DNA of 64,000 nucleotides, taken from NCBI GenBank assembly GCA_901457705.2, contig LR590083.2:124001-188000 (forward strand), written 5' to 3'. Of this stretch, positions 1 through 8,524 are shown piece after piece. Below the pieces are notes generated by a model. The model worked only from the letters and a program-made list of their open reading frames with translations. It had not been told where the DNA came from and made no database searches. The position numbers and the translations under genes are program-made. This DNA comes from Beijerinckiaceae bacterium RH AL1. Lineage in GTDB: Bacteria; Pseudomonadota; Alphaproteobacteria; Rhizobiales; Beijerinckiaceae. Numbering within the stretch: position 1 is the stretch's first letter; each line of letters starts with the position of its first letter.

Positions 1-443
1 AGCGGCGTGAGCCCGTCACCGGCGGGCGCGCCGTCGGCCAGGGCAGCGCCGATCCGGGCGAGACGGCGGCCGCGCTCGAGGTCCGCCAGGCGCCGCCGCT
101 CGGCTTCGACGGCGCGCCGAGCCAGCGCGACGCGAGCGGCAAAGCGCACCGCCGCGGTATCGGAGGCGGCGATCTCCGTCTCGAGCACGGCGATGGACTC
201 GGCGGCGCGGACGGCAAGGTCCTCGCGGCCGCCGCTCAGCGCGGCCACCGCGCGAGCCTCGAGATCCTTGGCCTTGGCGGCAAAGGCCTCGCGGCGCCGC
301 GTCTCGCCCGCCTCCTCGGCGATGGCGGCGGCGAGCGCACGGCGGCTCGCGATGTGTGCGCGAGTCGCCATGCCGATCAGGCGGTCGAGCTCTGTGAGGT
401 GCCGCGTCGGCGGCAGGAGGTTCGCTACGAAGGCATCGAGCAT
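1..443 (-). CDS. PspA/IM30-like protein (partial, C-terminus off the window)
   Basis: The visible 147 or so residues are almost all long, charged, Ala/Glu/Arg-rich helix beginning MLDAFVANLLPPTRHL, with coiled-coil stretches such as ETRRREAFAAKAKDLEARA and no membrane segment. This is the look of PspA/IM30 family proteins, which bind the inner face of the cytoplasmic membrane and protect it under stress. In-frame ATGs also occur at 455 and 449; I chose 443 because a GGAG at 453-450 stands six bases before it and because the likely transcript starts near 467-469. The gene is divergent from the aminotransferase and its promoter carries one of two identical palindromes. The family call is by overall character only, and the rest of the gene and its downstream neighbours cannot be seen. 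Confidence 0.55.
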   Translation of the reverse strand, partial: MLDAFVANLLPPTRHLTELDRLIGMATRAHIASRRALAAAIAEEAGETRRREAFAAKAKDLEARAVAALSGGREDLAVRAAESIAVLETEIAASDTAAVRFAARVALARRAVEAERRRLADLERGRRLARIGAALADGAPAGDGLTP

Positions 444-454
444 GAGCATCTCCA

Positions 455-532
455 TGAACAACGTTCACAAGTATGTGATACGTTGGCTGAAATCGCCCTG
501 CAAGCAAAAAATGAACGCCGTTCAAATATAAT
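455..532. promoter_or_regulatory. Divergent promoter with twin TGAAC-N3-GTTCA operators
   Basis: Two perfect palindromes, TGAACAACGTTCA (455-467) and TGAACGCCGTTCA (512-524), lie 57 bp apart. On the minus strand, TTGCAG (503-498), a 17-bp spacer and TATCAC (480-475) form a reasonable sigma-70 promoter that places the first palindrome at the transcription start. On the plus strand, a perfect TATAAT (527-532) sits directly after the second palindrome. One dimeric repressor, perhaps of TetR type, could therefore block both directions. The promoter assignment is inference; the palindromes are directly visible. Confidence 0.6.
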
Positions 533-598
533 TGATGCCTCGCCGCGGGTGGCTTCCGGTGGGCGCTCTGCCGATGTAGAGCGGGGCGAGGAGACCGC

Positions 599-1729
599 AT
601 GACAACCGCCGTCGAGCCGTTCCACGCCATCGGCATCAGCCGGCTGGCGCACGAGATGAAGGCGCAGGGGCGCTCCGTCATTCACATGGAGTTCGGCCAG
701 CCCTCGACCGGCGCACCGCGCGCGGCGATCGAGGCAGCGAAGCGCGTGCTCGACTCCGATCCGATGGGCTACTGGGAGAGCGTCGAACTGCGCGCGGCGC
801 TCGCGCGACGCTACCGCGAGCGACACGGCGTCGAGGTCGACCCCGAGCGCATCCTCCTCACCGCCGGCGCCTCGCCGGCGCTGGTGCTGGCGCTCGCCAC
901 CTCGTTCAAGCCCGGCGATCGCGTCGCGCTGGCGCGGCCGGGCTACGTCGCCTATCGCAACGTGCTCCGCGGGCTCTCGCTCGAGCCGGTGGAGATCGCC
1001 TGCGGGCCCGAGGTGCGCTTCCAGATCGACGCGGCGACCCTCGCCGCGCTCGAGCCTGTTCCGGCCGGCCTCATCGTCGCCAGCCCCGCCAATCCGACGG
1101 GCACGATCATCCCGGCGCACGAGCTCGCCGCCATCGCCGAGGTCTGTCGCGCACGCGGCATCCGCATCGTGTCCGACGAGATCTATCACGGGCTGAGCTA
1201 CGCCGGGCCGACGCATTCGATGCTCGAGTTCGAGCCCGAGGCGACCATCGTCAACAGCTTCTCGAAGTACTTCTCGATGGTCGGCTGGCGGCTCGGCTGG
1301 CTCGTCGCGCCGCCGTCGATGCCCGGGCGGGCGCGCGCCTATGCCGCCAACTTCTACCTCACCGCGCCATCGCTGGCGCAGCACGCCGCTCGCGTGGCGC
1401 TCGACTGCACGGACGAGCTCGACGGCCATGTCGAGACCTACCGCGCCAACCGCGCGCTGATGCTCGACGCCGTGCCGCGCCTCGGCCTGGCGCGGATCGC
1501 CCCGCCCGACGGCGCCTTCTACATCTACGCCGACATCGGCCATCTCACGCAGGACAGCTTCGGCTTCTGTCGCCGGATGCTGCTCGACACCGGCGTCGCG
1601 GCGGCGCCCGGGATCGACTTCGATCCCGTCGACGGCCACCGCTTCATGCGCTTCTCCTTCGCCGTCTCGACGCCGGAGGTCGAGAAGGCGATGAGTCGGC
1701 TCGAGCCGTGGTTCGCGACGAGATCGTGA
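599..1729 (+). CDS. PLP-dependent aminotransferase, class I/II
   Basis: This 376-residue protein has the full fold-type I aminotransferase layout: a glycine-rich substrate loop near FGQPSTGAP, the ASPANPTG motif, the cofactor-binding Asp in VSDEIYHGL, the Schiff-base lysine in VNSFSKYFSMVGWRLGW, and a C-terminal arginine in RFSFAVS. Such enzymes swap amino groups between an amino acid and a 2-oxoacid in the cytoplasm; the substrate cannot be told from sequence. A GAGGAG ribosome site precedes the ATG. It is divergent from the PspA-like gene and shares its double-operator promoter, suggesting control by the same repressor. The stop lies 12 bp from the stop of the convergent permease gene. Confidence 0.88.
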   Translation: MTTAVEPFHAIGISRLAHEMKAQGRSVIHMEFGQPSTGAPRAAIEAAKRVLDSDPMGYWESVELRAALARRYRERHGVEVDPERILLTAGASPALVLALATSFKPGDRVALARPGYVAYRNVLRGLSLEPVEIACGPEVRFQIDAATLAALEPVPAGLIVASPANPTGTIIPAHELAAIAEVCRARGIRIVSDEIYHGLSYAGPTHSMLEFEPEATIVNSFSKYFSMVGWRLGWLVAPPSMPGRARAYAANFYLTAPSLAQHAARVALDCTDELDGHVETYRANRALMLDAVPRLGLARIAPPDGAFYIYADIGHLTQDSFGFCRRMLLDTGVAAAPGIDFDPVDGHRFMRFSFAVSTPEVEKAMSRLEPWFATRS

Positions 1730-1741
1730 AGGCCGGCTGCT

Positions 1742-4285
1742 TTACAGGTTGCGCAGATACGGCGCCGGCTTCCGCCCGAGCACGCGCCACGTGCCCGCAA
1801 GACCGAGCAGCACGGTGAAGACCAGCGCGGCGGCAGCGGCGGCGAGCGCCTGCGGCCACAGCCAGACGAAGTCGAGCCCCATCACCTTCGAGACGATGCC
1901 CCAGGCCGCAAGCATACCTGCGAAGACGCCGAAGGTGGCCGTGGCGAGGCCGAGGATGCCGTATTCCAGCAGGAAGGCGGCGAGCAGCCGCGCCCGCGTC
2001 GCGCCGAGGGTCTTCAGCACGACGGCGTCGTAGAGCCGCGCCTCCTGGCCGGCGGCCAGCGCGCCGGCGAGCACCAGCACCGAGGCCGCGAGCGCGACGC
2101 CCGCCGCGCCGCGGATCGCGGCGGCGAGCTGCGCGACCACGTTGGAGACGGCGTCGAGAGCGTCCTTGACGCGAATGATCGTCACGCCGGGATAGGCGTC
2201 GGCGACCTCGCGCAGCAGTACGAAGTCGCGCGAGGCGGGGCTCGCCTTCGGGAAGGTGAGGCTCGCGAGATCGCTGTAGGGCGCGCCGGCGAACGTGCTC
2301 GGTGTGTAGACGAGCACGAAGTTGATGCCGAACTTACGCCAGTCGACCTTGCGCGTGTTGGCGACGGTGGCCGTGATGTCGCGACCGAACACGTTGACGG
2401 TGAGGCTGTCGCCGATGGACAGGCCGAGCCCCTTCGCGATGTCCTCCTCGAGCGAGACGAGCGGCTTGCCTGCGTAATCCGCCGGCCACCACGGTCCGCG
2501 CACCAGCGTCGAGCCGGCGGGCAGGGTGGGCGAGAAGGTGATGCCGCGGTCGCCCTGCAGCACCCAGGCCGCCTTGTCGCTCGGCCGCACCTTCGAAACA
2601 GGCGTGCCGTTCACCTTCACGATGCGGCCGCGCATCATCGGCACCAGCTCCAGCTTGCCGTCGGCCGCCTTGCCATGAAGGAAGCCGGCGAAGGCGTCGG
2701 ACTGCCGGTGGTTGAGGTCGACGAAGAAGAAGCTCGGCGTCTCCCCCGGGACGGTGTGATTGAGCTGCGCCCGGATGTTGCCGTCGATGAGGGTCAGCGC
2801 CACGAGCAGGGCCAGGCCGAGCCCTAGCGAAAGAACGACGGTCGGCGTCAGGGCGCCGGGGCGGTGGATGTTGGCGACGGCGAGCCGCAGCGCGACGATG
2901 CGTGAATGCGGCATCCGCCGCGCCGCCGCCATCAGGAGCCAGGCGACGAGCCGGAGCAGAACGAAGCCGCTGGCGGTTGCGATCATGTAGTACATCGCCA
3001 GCGTGCGCTCGTCCGACAGCGCCAGGATGGTCGCGACGAGGCCGAGGCCGGCGAGCGCCACCATCGCGAGATAGCGGGCGCGCGGGCGGCGTCGGTCCGG
3101 CTCGACACGATCGCGGAACAGCGCAGAGACGGGGACGTCGTGGGCTTGGCCGAGCGGCCCCAGCGAGAAGGCGAGCGCCGTCCAGGCGCCGTAGAGCACG
3201 CCGGCGGCGATCTGGGCGGGATAGACCGAGGGCGCGAGCTGGATCGGCAGCACGCCGGCGAAGGCGGCCTCGACCACGAACGGCATCGCGACGCCGATGG
3301 CGAGCCCGATAACGATGCCGCCCGCGGCTATCAGCATCACCTCCAAGAGCATGATCGCGAACACCCGGCCGCCCGTCGCGCCAAGCGACTTCAGCGTCGC
3401 GATCTGCGGCCGCTTGCGCGCGACGAAGCCGCGGATCGCGTTGGCGACGCCGGCACCGCCGATGATCAGCGCGGTGAGCCCGACGAGGGTGAGGAACTGC
3501 GTGAAGCGCCGGAGGTCGCGGGAGAACTGCGGCGACACGTCCTTGCGCGTGCGCACCTCCCAGCCGGCATCGGGGAACGCCTTGTTGGCGGCCTCGACGA
3601 GGGCGTCGACGGCCTTGCTGTCGGCCGGACGGCTCGGGGCCGCTTGCGGCAGCGCCACACGGTAGAGCCGGCGCACCAGCGAGCCGGGCTGGATGAGGCT
3701 TGAGGCCGCGAGCCCGGCGTCCGACATGATCACGCGAGGGCCGATGTCGAGGCCGCCGGCAAGCTTGTCGGGCTCGGCGGTCAGCACGGCGCGCAGCGCG
3801 TAACGCGCGGTGCCGATCGCGACCTCGTCGCCGAGCCTGAGGCCGAGCCGCGCCTTGAGCGCCGGGTGGGCGACGATGCCGTGCAGACCGTTCTGCTCGG
3901 CCAGCGCCTGCGCGAGAGGGATCGGCGGGTCGAGCGTCAGGGTGCCGGCCGTCGGGTAGTCGGCGCCGACGGCCTTCAGCTCGACCAGCGCCGTGCCCTC
4001 GCCGTGCCGCGCCATGGCGCGCAACACGCTCACCTCTGAGACGTGGCCTCGCGACGCCAGGAAGGCGGCCTCCTGCGGCGTCGCCTCGCGCTGGATCAGG
4101 TTGAACGAGGCATCGCCGCCGACGATGACGCGACCCTGCCGCGCCAGGCCGTCGGAGAGCGCGCGCGATACCGAGCCGACGCCGGTGATCGCCGCCACGC
4201 CGAGCGCGATGCAGGCGAGAAAGATGCCGAAGCCACGCAAGCCGCCACGCAGGTCGCGGAGGGCGAGGCGGAGGATCAGGGGCAT
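1742..4285 (-). CDS. ABC transporter permease, FtsX/YbbP type
   Basis: This 847-residue inner-membrane protein starts with a short cytoplasmic segment and a first membrane helix (IFLACIALGVAAITGVGSV), followed by a large periplasmic domain, a middle group of helices, a second periplasmic domain and a C-terminal group of helices. That is the duplicated FtsX arrangement of YbbP, the permease usually partnered with the ATPase YbbA and linked by annotation to lysophospholipase/esterase TesA. No ATPase gene is adjacent here: the upstream neighbour is a DUF3108 gene 108 bp away. The partner must be encoded elsewhere, or this permease works differently. Confidence 0.8.
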   Translation of the reverse strand: MPLILRLALRDLRGGLRGFGIFLACIALGVAAITGVGSVSRALSDGLARQGRVIVGGDASFNLIQREATPQEAAFLASRGHVSEVSVLRAMARHGEGTALVELKAVGADYPTAGTLTLDPPIPLAQALAEQNGLHGIVAHPALKARLGLRLGDEVAIGTARYALRAVLTAEPDKLAGGLDIGPRVIMSDAGLAASSLIQPGSLVRRLYRVALPQAAPSRPADSKAVDALVEAANKAFPDAGWEVRTRKDVSPQFSRDLRRFTQFLTLVGLTALIIGGAGVANAIRGFVARKRPQIATLKSLGATGGRVFAIMLLEVMLIAAGGIVIGLAIGVAMPFVVEAAFAGVLPIQLAPSVYPAQIAAGVLYGAWTALAFSLGPLGQAHDVPVSALFRDRVEPDRRRPRARYLAMVALAGLGLVATILALSDERTLAMYYMIATASGFVLLRLVAWLLMAAARRMPHSRIVALRLAVANIHRPGALTPTVVLSLGLGLALLVALTLIDGNIRAQLNHTVPGETPSFFFVDLNHRQSDAFAGFLHGKAADGKLELVPMMRGRIVKVNGTPVSKVRPSDKAAWVLQGDRGITFSPTLPAGSTLVRGPWWPADYAGKPLVSLEEDIAKGLGLSIGDSLTVNVFGRDITATVANTRKVDWRKFGINFVLVYTPSTFAGAPYSDLASLTFPKASPASRDFVLLREVADAYPGVTIIRVKDALDAVSNVVAQLAAAIRGAAGVALAASVLVLAGALAAGQEARLYDAVVLKTLGATRARLLAAFLLEYGILGLATATFGVFAGMLAAWGIVSKVMGLDFVWLWPQALAAAAAALVFTVLLGLAGTWRVLGRKPAPYLRNL

Positions 4286-4339
4286 GCTTCAGCTCGCCGG
4301 CGGCCAGGGACGGTCACGCATGTCGAGCGGGACACCGCC

Positions 4340-4364
4340 GAGCGCAAGAGCGTCAGATGCGCTC
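4340..4364 (-). terminator. Hairpin downstream of the DUF3108 gene
   Basis: GAGCGCA (4340-4346) and TGCGCTC (4358-4364) form a perfect 7-bp stem with an 11-base loop, 30 bp past the DUF3108 stop on the minus strand. No T-run follows, so this is at best a weak or Rho-assisted terminator. Confidence 0.3.
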
Positions 4365-4393
4365 TGCCGCCGCCAGCACGCCATAGACAGCGC

Positions 4394-5209
4394 TCAGTGC
4401 GTCGCCTCTGCCCCCGTCACCTCGAAATCAGTGGCCTCGATGTCGAGCTGGCCGGCCATGGTCGGCATGGTGACGCGGATCGGCACGACGACATGCGCCT
4501 TCTCGACCGGCGCGAGCCACACCTCGATGCCTTCGTTCTGCGCCATGAAGGCGGTCGACCGCGAGTTCACGAGGTGACCGGAGATCGGCATGTAGCGCGC
4601 CGAGCAGACCGAGACCGGGCCGTTGTAGCCGGCGACCGACACGTCGCGCTGGCCGACGTAGTGGAGCGCGATGTCGAAGCGTGCGTAGCCGTCGTAGATG
4701 GGCAGGGTGCGATCGCAGGCGGAGGGGCCGACCAGCGCGGCGCTCACCGGCACCGGCATGATCAGCGCGCTCGTCGGATCGAGGATGTTGCGCTTGTTGG
4801 CTTCGGTCACCGGCACGCGCTCGCCGTGGAACTCCGGCGGCGGATCGATCTGGACGGCCTTCACCGTGCCGGCCTTCAGCGCCATGCGCAGCGTGCGCGT
4901 CTCGTTCGAGTTGACGGCGCTCGTCGCGTAGGTCGAGGGGGCGAGCTTGTCCTTGCGAACCGTGCCTGATGAGGCGAGGGCCATGTGCACCGACGATACC
5001 ATGGCGGCGAGGCCGGTCAGATGGGCGCCGATCTGCACGCGATAGTTCTGCGGCTCGAGCGTGCCGTCGGCGGAGAGCTCGCCGATGTGGAGCCCGATCA
5101 TCGACACCGCGTACTGCGCGTGCAGGGACTCGGCTGCGGCCGGTGAGACGAGGCTCGCGGTGATCGCGCACGGCAATGCCAGGCGCCGCAGCGCCTTGCC
5201 GAGCTTCAT
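4394..5209 (-). CDS. DUF3108 family exported protein
   Basis: From the chosen ATG the protein begins MKLGKALRRLALPCAIT followed by SLVSPAAAES, a clear Sec signal peptide ending near AAA. The mature part, about 245 residues, is beta-rich and has the DUF3108 pattern (YAVSMIGLHIGELSADG near the start, DPTSALIMPV mid-protein, a pair of cysteines near CDRTL and VSVCSARY, and a C-terminal segment on small-molecule or polymer handling of unknown role). Another in-frame ATG lies 12 bases upstream at 5221, and longer open frame continues to 5302; the two close ATGs each have a GGGG-type ribosome site, so the start is uncertain by four residues. The gene is divergent from the hopanoid operon. Function unknown. 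Confidence 0.75.
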   Translation of the reverse strand: MKLGKALRRLALPCAITASLVSPAAAESLHAQYAVSMIGLHIGELSADGTLEPQNYRVQIGAHLTGLAAMVSSVHMALASSGTVRKDKLAPSTYATSAVNSNETRTLRMALKAGTVKAVQIDPPPEFHGERVPVTEANKRNILDPTSALIMPVPVSAALVGPSACDRTLPIYDGYARFDIALHYVGQRDVSVAGYNGPVSVCSARYMPISGHLVNSRSTAFMAQNEGIEVWLAPVEKAHVVVPIRVTMPTMAGQLDIEATDFEVTGAEATH

Positions 5210-5254
5210 CGCATCCCCCATCGCATCACCCCTGCGGGATCGCCCCGCCCGCAT

Positions 5255-5346
5255 AAGCCTTTTCGAATCCGCCGGATTCAAGGCTTCGACCCCATGGAAC
5301 ACCTTTGGTTAACCATGGGCAAAGTCTTGCGCGCGGAATGGTTAAC
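5255..5346. promoter_or_regulatory. hpnC upstream region: hairpin plus two inverted TTAACCAT octamers
   Basis: Two structures sit between the DUF3108 gene and hpnC. First, AAGCCTT (5255-5261) with GAATCC (5265-5270) pairs with GGATTC (5274-5279) and AAGGCTT (5280-5286), a 13-bp stem with a 3-base bulge and a 3-base loop. Second, TTAACCAT occurs on the plus strand at 5309-5316 and on the minus strand at 5345-5338. This octamer has been described, from memory, as a CtrA half-site in alphaproteobacteria. Overlapping it, CCCATGG (5291-5297) and CCATGGG (5313-5319) form another inverted pair. The role in hopanoid expression is inference. Confidence 0.45.
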
Positions 5347-5429
5347 GGGGCGTGTTGCGCGCGCCACGCCGCGGGGCCCGTGGCGACAGCGCGGTTGCCT
5401 TTCGAGCCTTCGCCTGTCACGGAGGCGCC

Positions 5430-6314
5430 ATGGCTGCCACGAGTGCGAACGGCGTCGAAGTCGCCGCGACCAAGGACGACAAGGGCGAGAACTTCCCTGT
5501 CGCCTCGATCCTCATCGCGCCGCGCCATCGGGCGACGGTGCTCGCCTTCTATACGTTCGCGCGAACGGCCGACGACATCGCCGACAGCCCCGATCTCTCG
5601 CCCGAGGAGAAGGTGCGGCGGCTCGATCTCTTCGAGGCGACCCTCCTGGGTCAAAGCGACGAGGTCGCCTCGGCGCGCCCGCTTCGCGAGGCGCTGGCGC
5701 GGACCGGCGTGACGCCGCGCCACGCGCAGGACCTGCTCGTCGCCTTCCGGATGGACGCGACCAAGCTCCGCTACGCCGACTTCGACGAGCTGCTGCACTA
5801 CTGCCGCTACTCGGCGGCGCCGGTGGGACGCTTCGTTCTCGACGTGCATGGCGAGGCGGAGACGACCTGGCCGGCCAACGACGCGCTCTGCTCGGCGCTG
5901 CAGATCATCAACCACCTCCAGGATTGCGGGAAGGATTACCGGCTGATCGACCGCGTCTACGTCCCGCAGGACATGCTGGCGAAGCACGGCGCGCGCACCG
6001 AGGACCTCGGCGCTGACGCCGCGACGCCGGCCCTGCGCGCCTGCCTCGCCGAGCTGGCGCACCGCAATGCCGCGCTGGTCGCGCACGGCGAGGCCTTCTC
6101 GCCGCAGGTCAGGGACTGGCGGCTGCGCCTCGAGACGGCGATCATCGGCCGGCTGGCGCGCAAGCTCAACGGCTGGCTCGAGGTGCGGGACCCGCTGGCC
6201 GAGACGGTGCACCTCTCCAAGGCCGGCGCGCTCTGGCAGGCGCTGCTCGGGGCGGGCGGCAGCCTGCTCTCGCCCCGTGCGCCGGCGCCCCGCGCGAGCC
6301 TCGATCGCGCATGA
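5430..6314 (+). CDS. hpnC: HpnC, squalene synthase-like protein of hopanoid synthesis
   Basis: A trans-isoprenyl diphosphate synthase of 294 residues. The first aspartate-rich motif is in FARTADDIADSPD and the second helix motif in NHLQDCGKDY. With HpnD and HpnE it makes squalene from farnesyl diphosphate; HpnC converts presqualene diphosphate to hydroxysqualene. The open frame extends to 5352, but I start at the ATG preceded by GGAGG at five bases. It is the first gene of the run hpnC-hpnD-hpnE-shc, and its stop overlaps the hpnD start as ATGA. CtrA-like octamers lie about 85-120 bp upstream. Confidence 0.92.
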   Translation: MAATSANGVEVAATKDDKGENFPVASILIAPRHRATVLAFYTFARTADDIADSPDLSPEEKVRRLDLFEATLLGQSDEVASARPLREALARTGVTPRHAQDLLVAFRMDATKLRYADFDELLHYCRYSAAPVGRFVLDVHGEAETTWPANDALCSALQIINHLQDCGKDYRLIDRVYVPQDMLAKHGARTEDLGADAATPALRACLAELAHRNAALVAHGEAFSPQVRDWRLRLETAIIGRLARKLNGWLEVRDPLAETVHLSKAGALWQALLGAGGSLLSPRAPAPRASLDRA

Positions 6315-7156
6315 GCCACGTCGATGCCGCTGCGCCGGCCGAAGAAAGCGCCGGGCACGCGCGCAAAAGCTCGTTCTACCTGGCGATGCGCATCCTGCCG
6401 AAGGCGAAGCGGCAGGCGATGTACGAAGTCTATGCCTTCTGCCGTCTCGTCGACGATATCGCCGACGACCCCGGCCCGCGCGAGGCTCGCCACGCCGCGC
6501 TCGAAGCCTGGCGCCGGGACATCAATGCGCTCTATCGCGGCGAGCTGCCGCGCGAAAGCCTGCGCGACCTCGTCGAGGCGATCCGGACGTTCGATCTGCG
6601 GGCGGAAGACTTCCACGCCATCATCGACGGCATGGACATGGACGTGCAGAACGACATCCGCGCGCCGAGGTGGGACGAGCTCGAGCTCTATTGTGACCGG
6701 GTGGCCAGTGCGGTCGGGCGGCTGTCGGTGCGCATCTTCGGCACGCCGGCGGCGGAGCGCGACGGGCTCGCGCATCATCTCGGCAAGGCACTCCAGCTCA
6801 CCAACATCCTGCGCGACATCGACGAGGATGCCGAGATCGGACGCCTGTATTTGCCGAAGGAGGCGCTCGACGCTGCCGGCATCGGCTCCAGGGAGCCGCT
6901 CGCCGTGGCTGCCGACCCACGACTGCCGGCGGCCTGTGTGCCTGTCGTGGCACGGGCCCGCGAGCATTTCGCCGCCGCGCGCGAGATCATGCGGCGATGC
7001 CCGCGCAAGAGCGTGGTCGCGGCGCGTGTGATGGACGAGGCTTACGGCGAGATCTTCGAGCGGACCGTCGCTCGCGGGTTCGCGCCGCCGCGCCAGCGCC
7101 TGAAGGTCTCGAAGGGGCGCTTTGTGCTGTCGCTGCTGCGGCACGGGCTGTTGTGA
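6311..7156 (+). CDS. hpnD: HpnD, presqualene diphosphate synthase
   Basis: A 281-residue squalene/phytoene synthase family enzyme that joins two farnesyl diphosphates into presqualene diphosphate. It has the two metal-binding motifs, DDIADD at residues 48-53 and the NILRDIDEDAEIGRLYLP region in the second half, plus the YEVYAFCRLVDD signature. The ATG overlaps the hpnC stop by four bases, implying coupled translation, and the hpnE ATG follows its stop by one base. Family members are soluble or membrane-peripheral. Confidence 0.93.
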   Translation: MSHVDAAAPAEESAGHARKSSFYLAMRILPKAKRQAMYEVYAFCRLVDDIADDPGPREARHAALEAWRRDINALYRGELPRESLRDLVEAIRTFDLRAEDFHAIIDGMDMDVQNDIRAPRWDELELYCDRVASAVGRLSVRIFGTPAAERDGLAHHLGKALQLTNILRDIDEDAEIGRLYLPKEALDAAGIGSREPLAVAADPRLPAACVPVVARAREHFAAAREIMRRCPRKSVVAARVMDEAYGEIFERTVARGFAPPRQRLKVSKGRFVLSLLRHGLL

Positions 7157-7157
7157 G

Positions 7158-8388
7158 ATGACCGTCCACGTCATCGGTGCGGGCCTCTCCGGCCTCGCGG
7201 CTGCGGTCGCGCTCACGAAGCGCGGCGAAAAGGTCGTGGTGCACGAGGGGGCGCGTCAGGCCGGCGGACGCTGCCGGTCTTACTTCGATGCCACGCTGGG
7301 CATGACGATCGACAACGGCAATCATCTGCTGCTGTCAGGCAACCTCGAGGCGCGCGCCTTCTGCCGCACGATCGGCAGCGAGGCGCAGCTGGTCGGCCCC
7401 AACACCGCGGACTTTCCCTTCGTCGATCTCGCCGACGGCGCGCGCTGGAAGCTGCGCCCCAATGCCGGACGCCTGCCCTGGTGGATCTTCGCACCGAGCC
7501 GTCGCGTGCCGGGGACGCGGGCACGAGACTATCTCGCGCTCGGCGCCCTCCTGCGGGCCAAGGGTGCGGCGACGATCGGCGAGACGATGCCCTGCGAGGG
7601 TGCGGTGTACCGCAGGCTCTGGCAGCCGCTGCTGCTGGCGGCCCTGAACACCGACCCGCCGGAGAGCTCGGCGGTGCTCGCGGGCGCGATCATCCGCGAG
7701 ACCTTGGCGAAGGGCGGCGCGGCGTGCCGCCCGCTTGTTGCAGCGCAAGGTCTGGCGGCGGCCTTCGTCGACCCTGCGCTCACCTGGTTGTCTGCCAACG
7801 GCGCCGAGGTCCGGCTCGATCACCCGCTCCGCGGCCTTGCGCTCGGCGAGAGCAGCGTGACGGCACTCGACTTCGGCGACGAGCAGATCCCGCTCGGCCC
7901 CGCGGATCGCGTGATCCTCGCGGTCCCCCCGCCGGCCGCCGCGGGCTTTCTCTGCGGGCCTCGAGGTCCCGAAGAGCTTCCGCTCGATCGTCAACGCGCA
8001 TTTCAAGCGGAAGCCGCCGCCCGGCATGCCGCCGATCCTCGGCATCGTCGGCGGCGTAGTCGAATGGATTTTTGCGTTCGATGACCGGATTTCGATCACC
8101 ATCAGCGGCGCCGACCGCCTGCTCGACGTCCCCCGCGAGGAGCTGGTCGAGACGCTCTGGTCGGACGTCTGCAGGGCGCTAGGGGTTGAAGAGCCGCTTC
8201 CCGCGTGGCAGATCATCCGCGAAAAACGTGCGACCTTCGCTGCAACTCCGGCAGAGGCTGCGCGTCGTCCCGGTGCGCGCACCCGGTACGCCAATCTCCT
8301 GCTCGCGGGTGATTGGACGGCGACTGGATTGCCGGCAACGATCGAAGGGTCGATCCGCTCAGGCAATCGAGCCGCGACGCTAGTCTAG
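7158..8388 (+). pseudogene. hpnE: hpnE, hydroxysqualene dehydroxylase, interrupted by one frameshift
   Basis: HpnE is a flavin-dependent amine-oxidase-like enzyme that removes the hydroxyl group from hydroxysqualene to give squalene. The first frame (from 7158) carries the FAD motif VIGAGLSGLAAAVAL, then the substrate domain, as far as RVILAVPPPAAA near 7942. The matching C-terminal part (GLEVPKSFRSIVNAHF, then PILGIVGGVVEWIFAF to RSGNRAATLV) is in the next frame and ends at 8388. Removing one G from the GGG at 7943-7945 restores a continuous family-like protein of about 410 residues. Everything else, including codon use, looks intact. It may be a sequencing error or a fresh mutation; if real, squalene synthesis by this operon would fail. 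Confidence 0.85.
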
Positions 8389-8524
8389 CGGTCGAGGCGC
8401 GATATTTGGGCAACGACTTGCGTCTATGCGCTATCTGCGAGCGCCGGGCGCTTCGCATTGCAGCGAACACGCTGTACAGGATTTGCTAGCTGAGCCTTGT
8501 CCGGAGCCGTCATGTCTCCGGTGC

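Noticed and set aside
455-467. A LexA (SOS) box at the GAAC...GTTC palindrome
   Set aside because: Alphaproteobacterial LexA uses a direct repeat with a 7-base gap; this is an inverted repeat with a 3-base gap.
16-1639. Overlapping long minus-strand frames across the aminotransferase and the first 600 bp
   Set aside because: Low-complexity translations; the PspA-like frame and the aminotransferase explain the coding signal.
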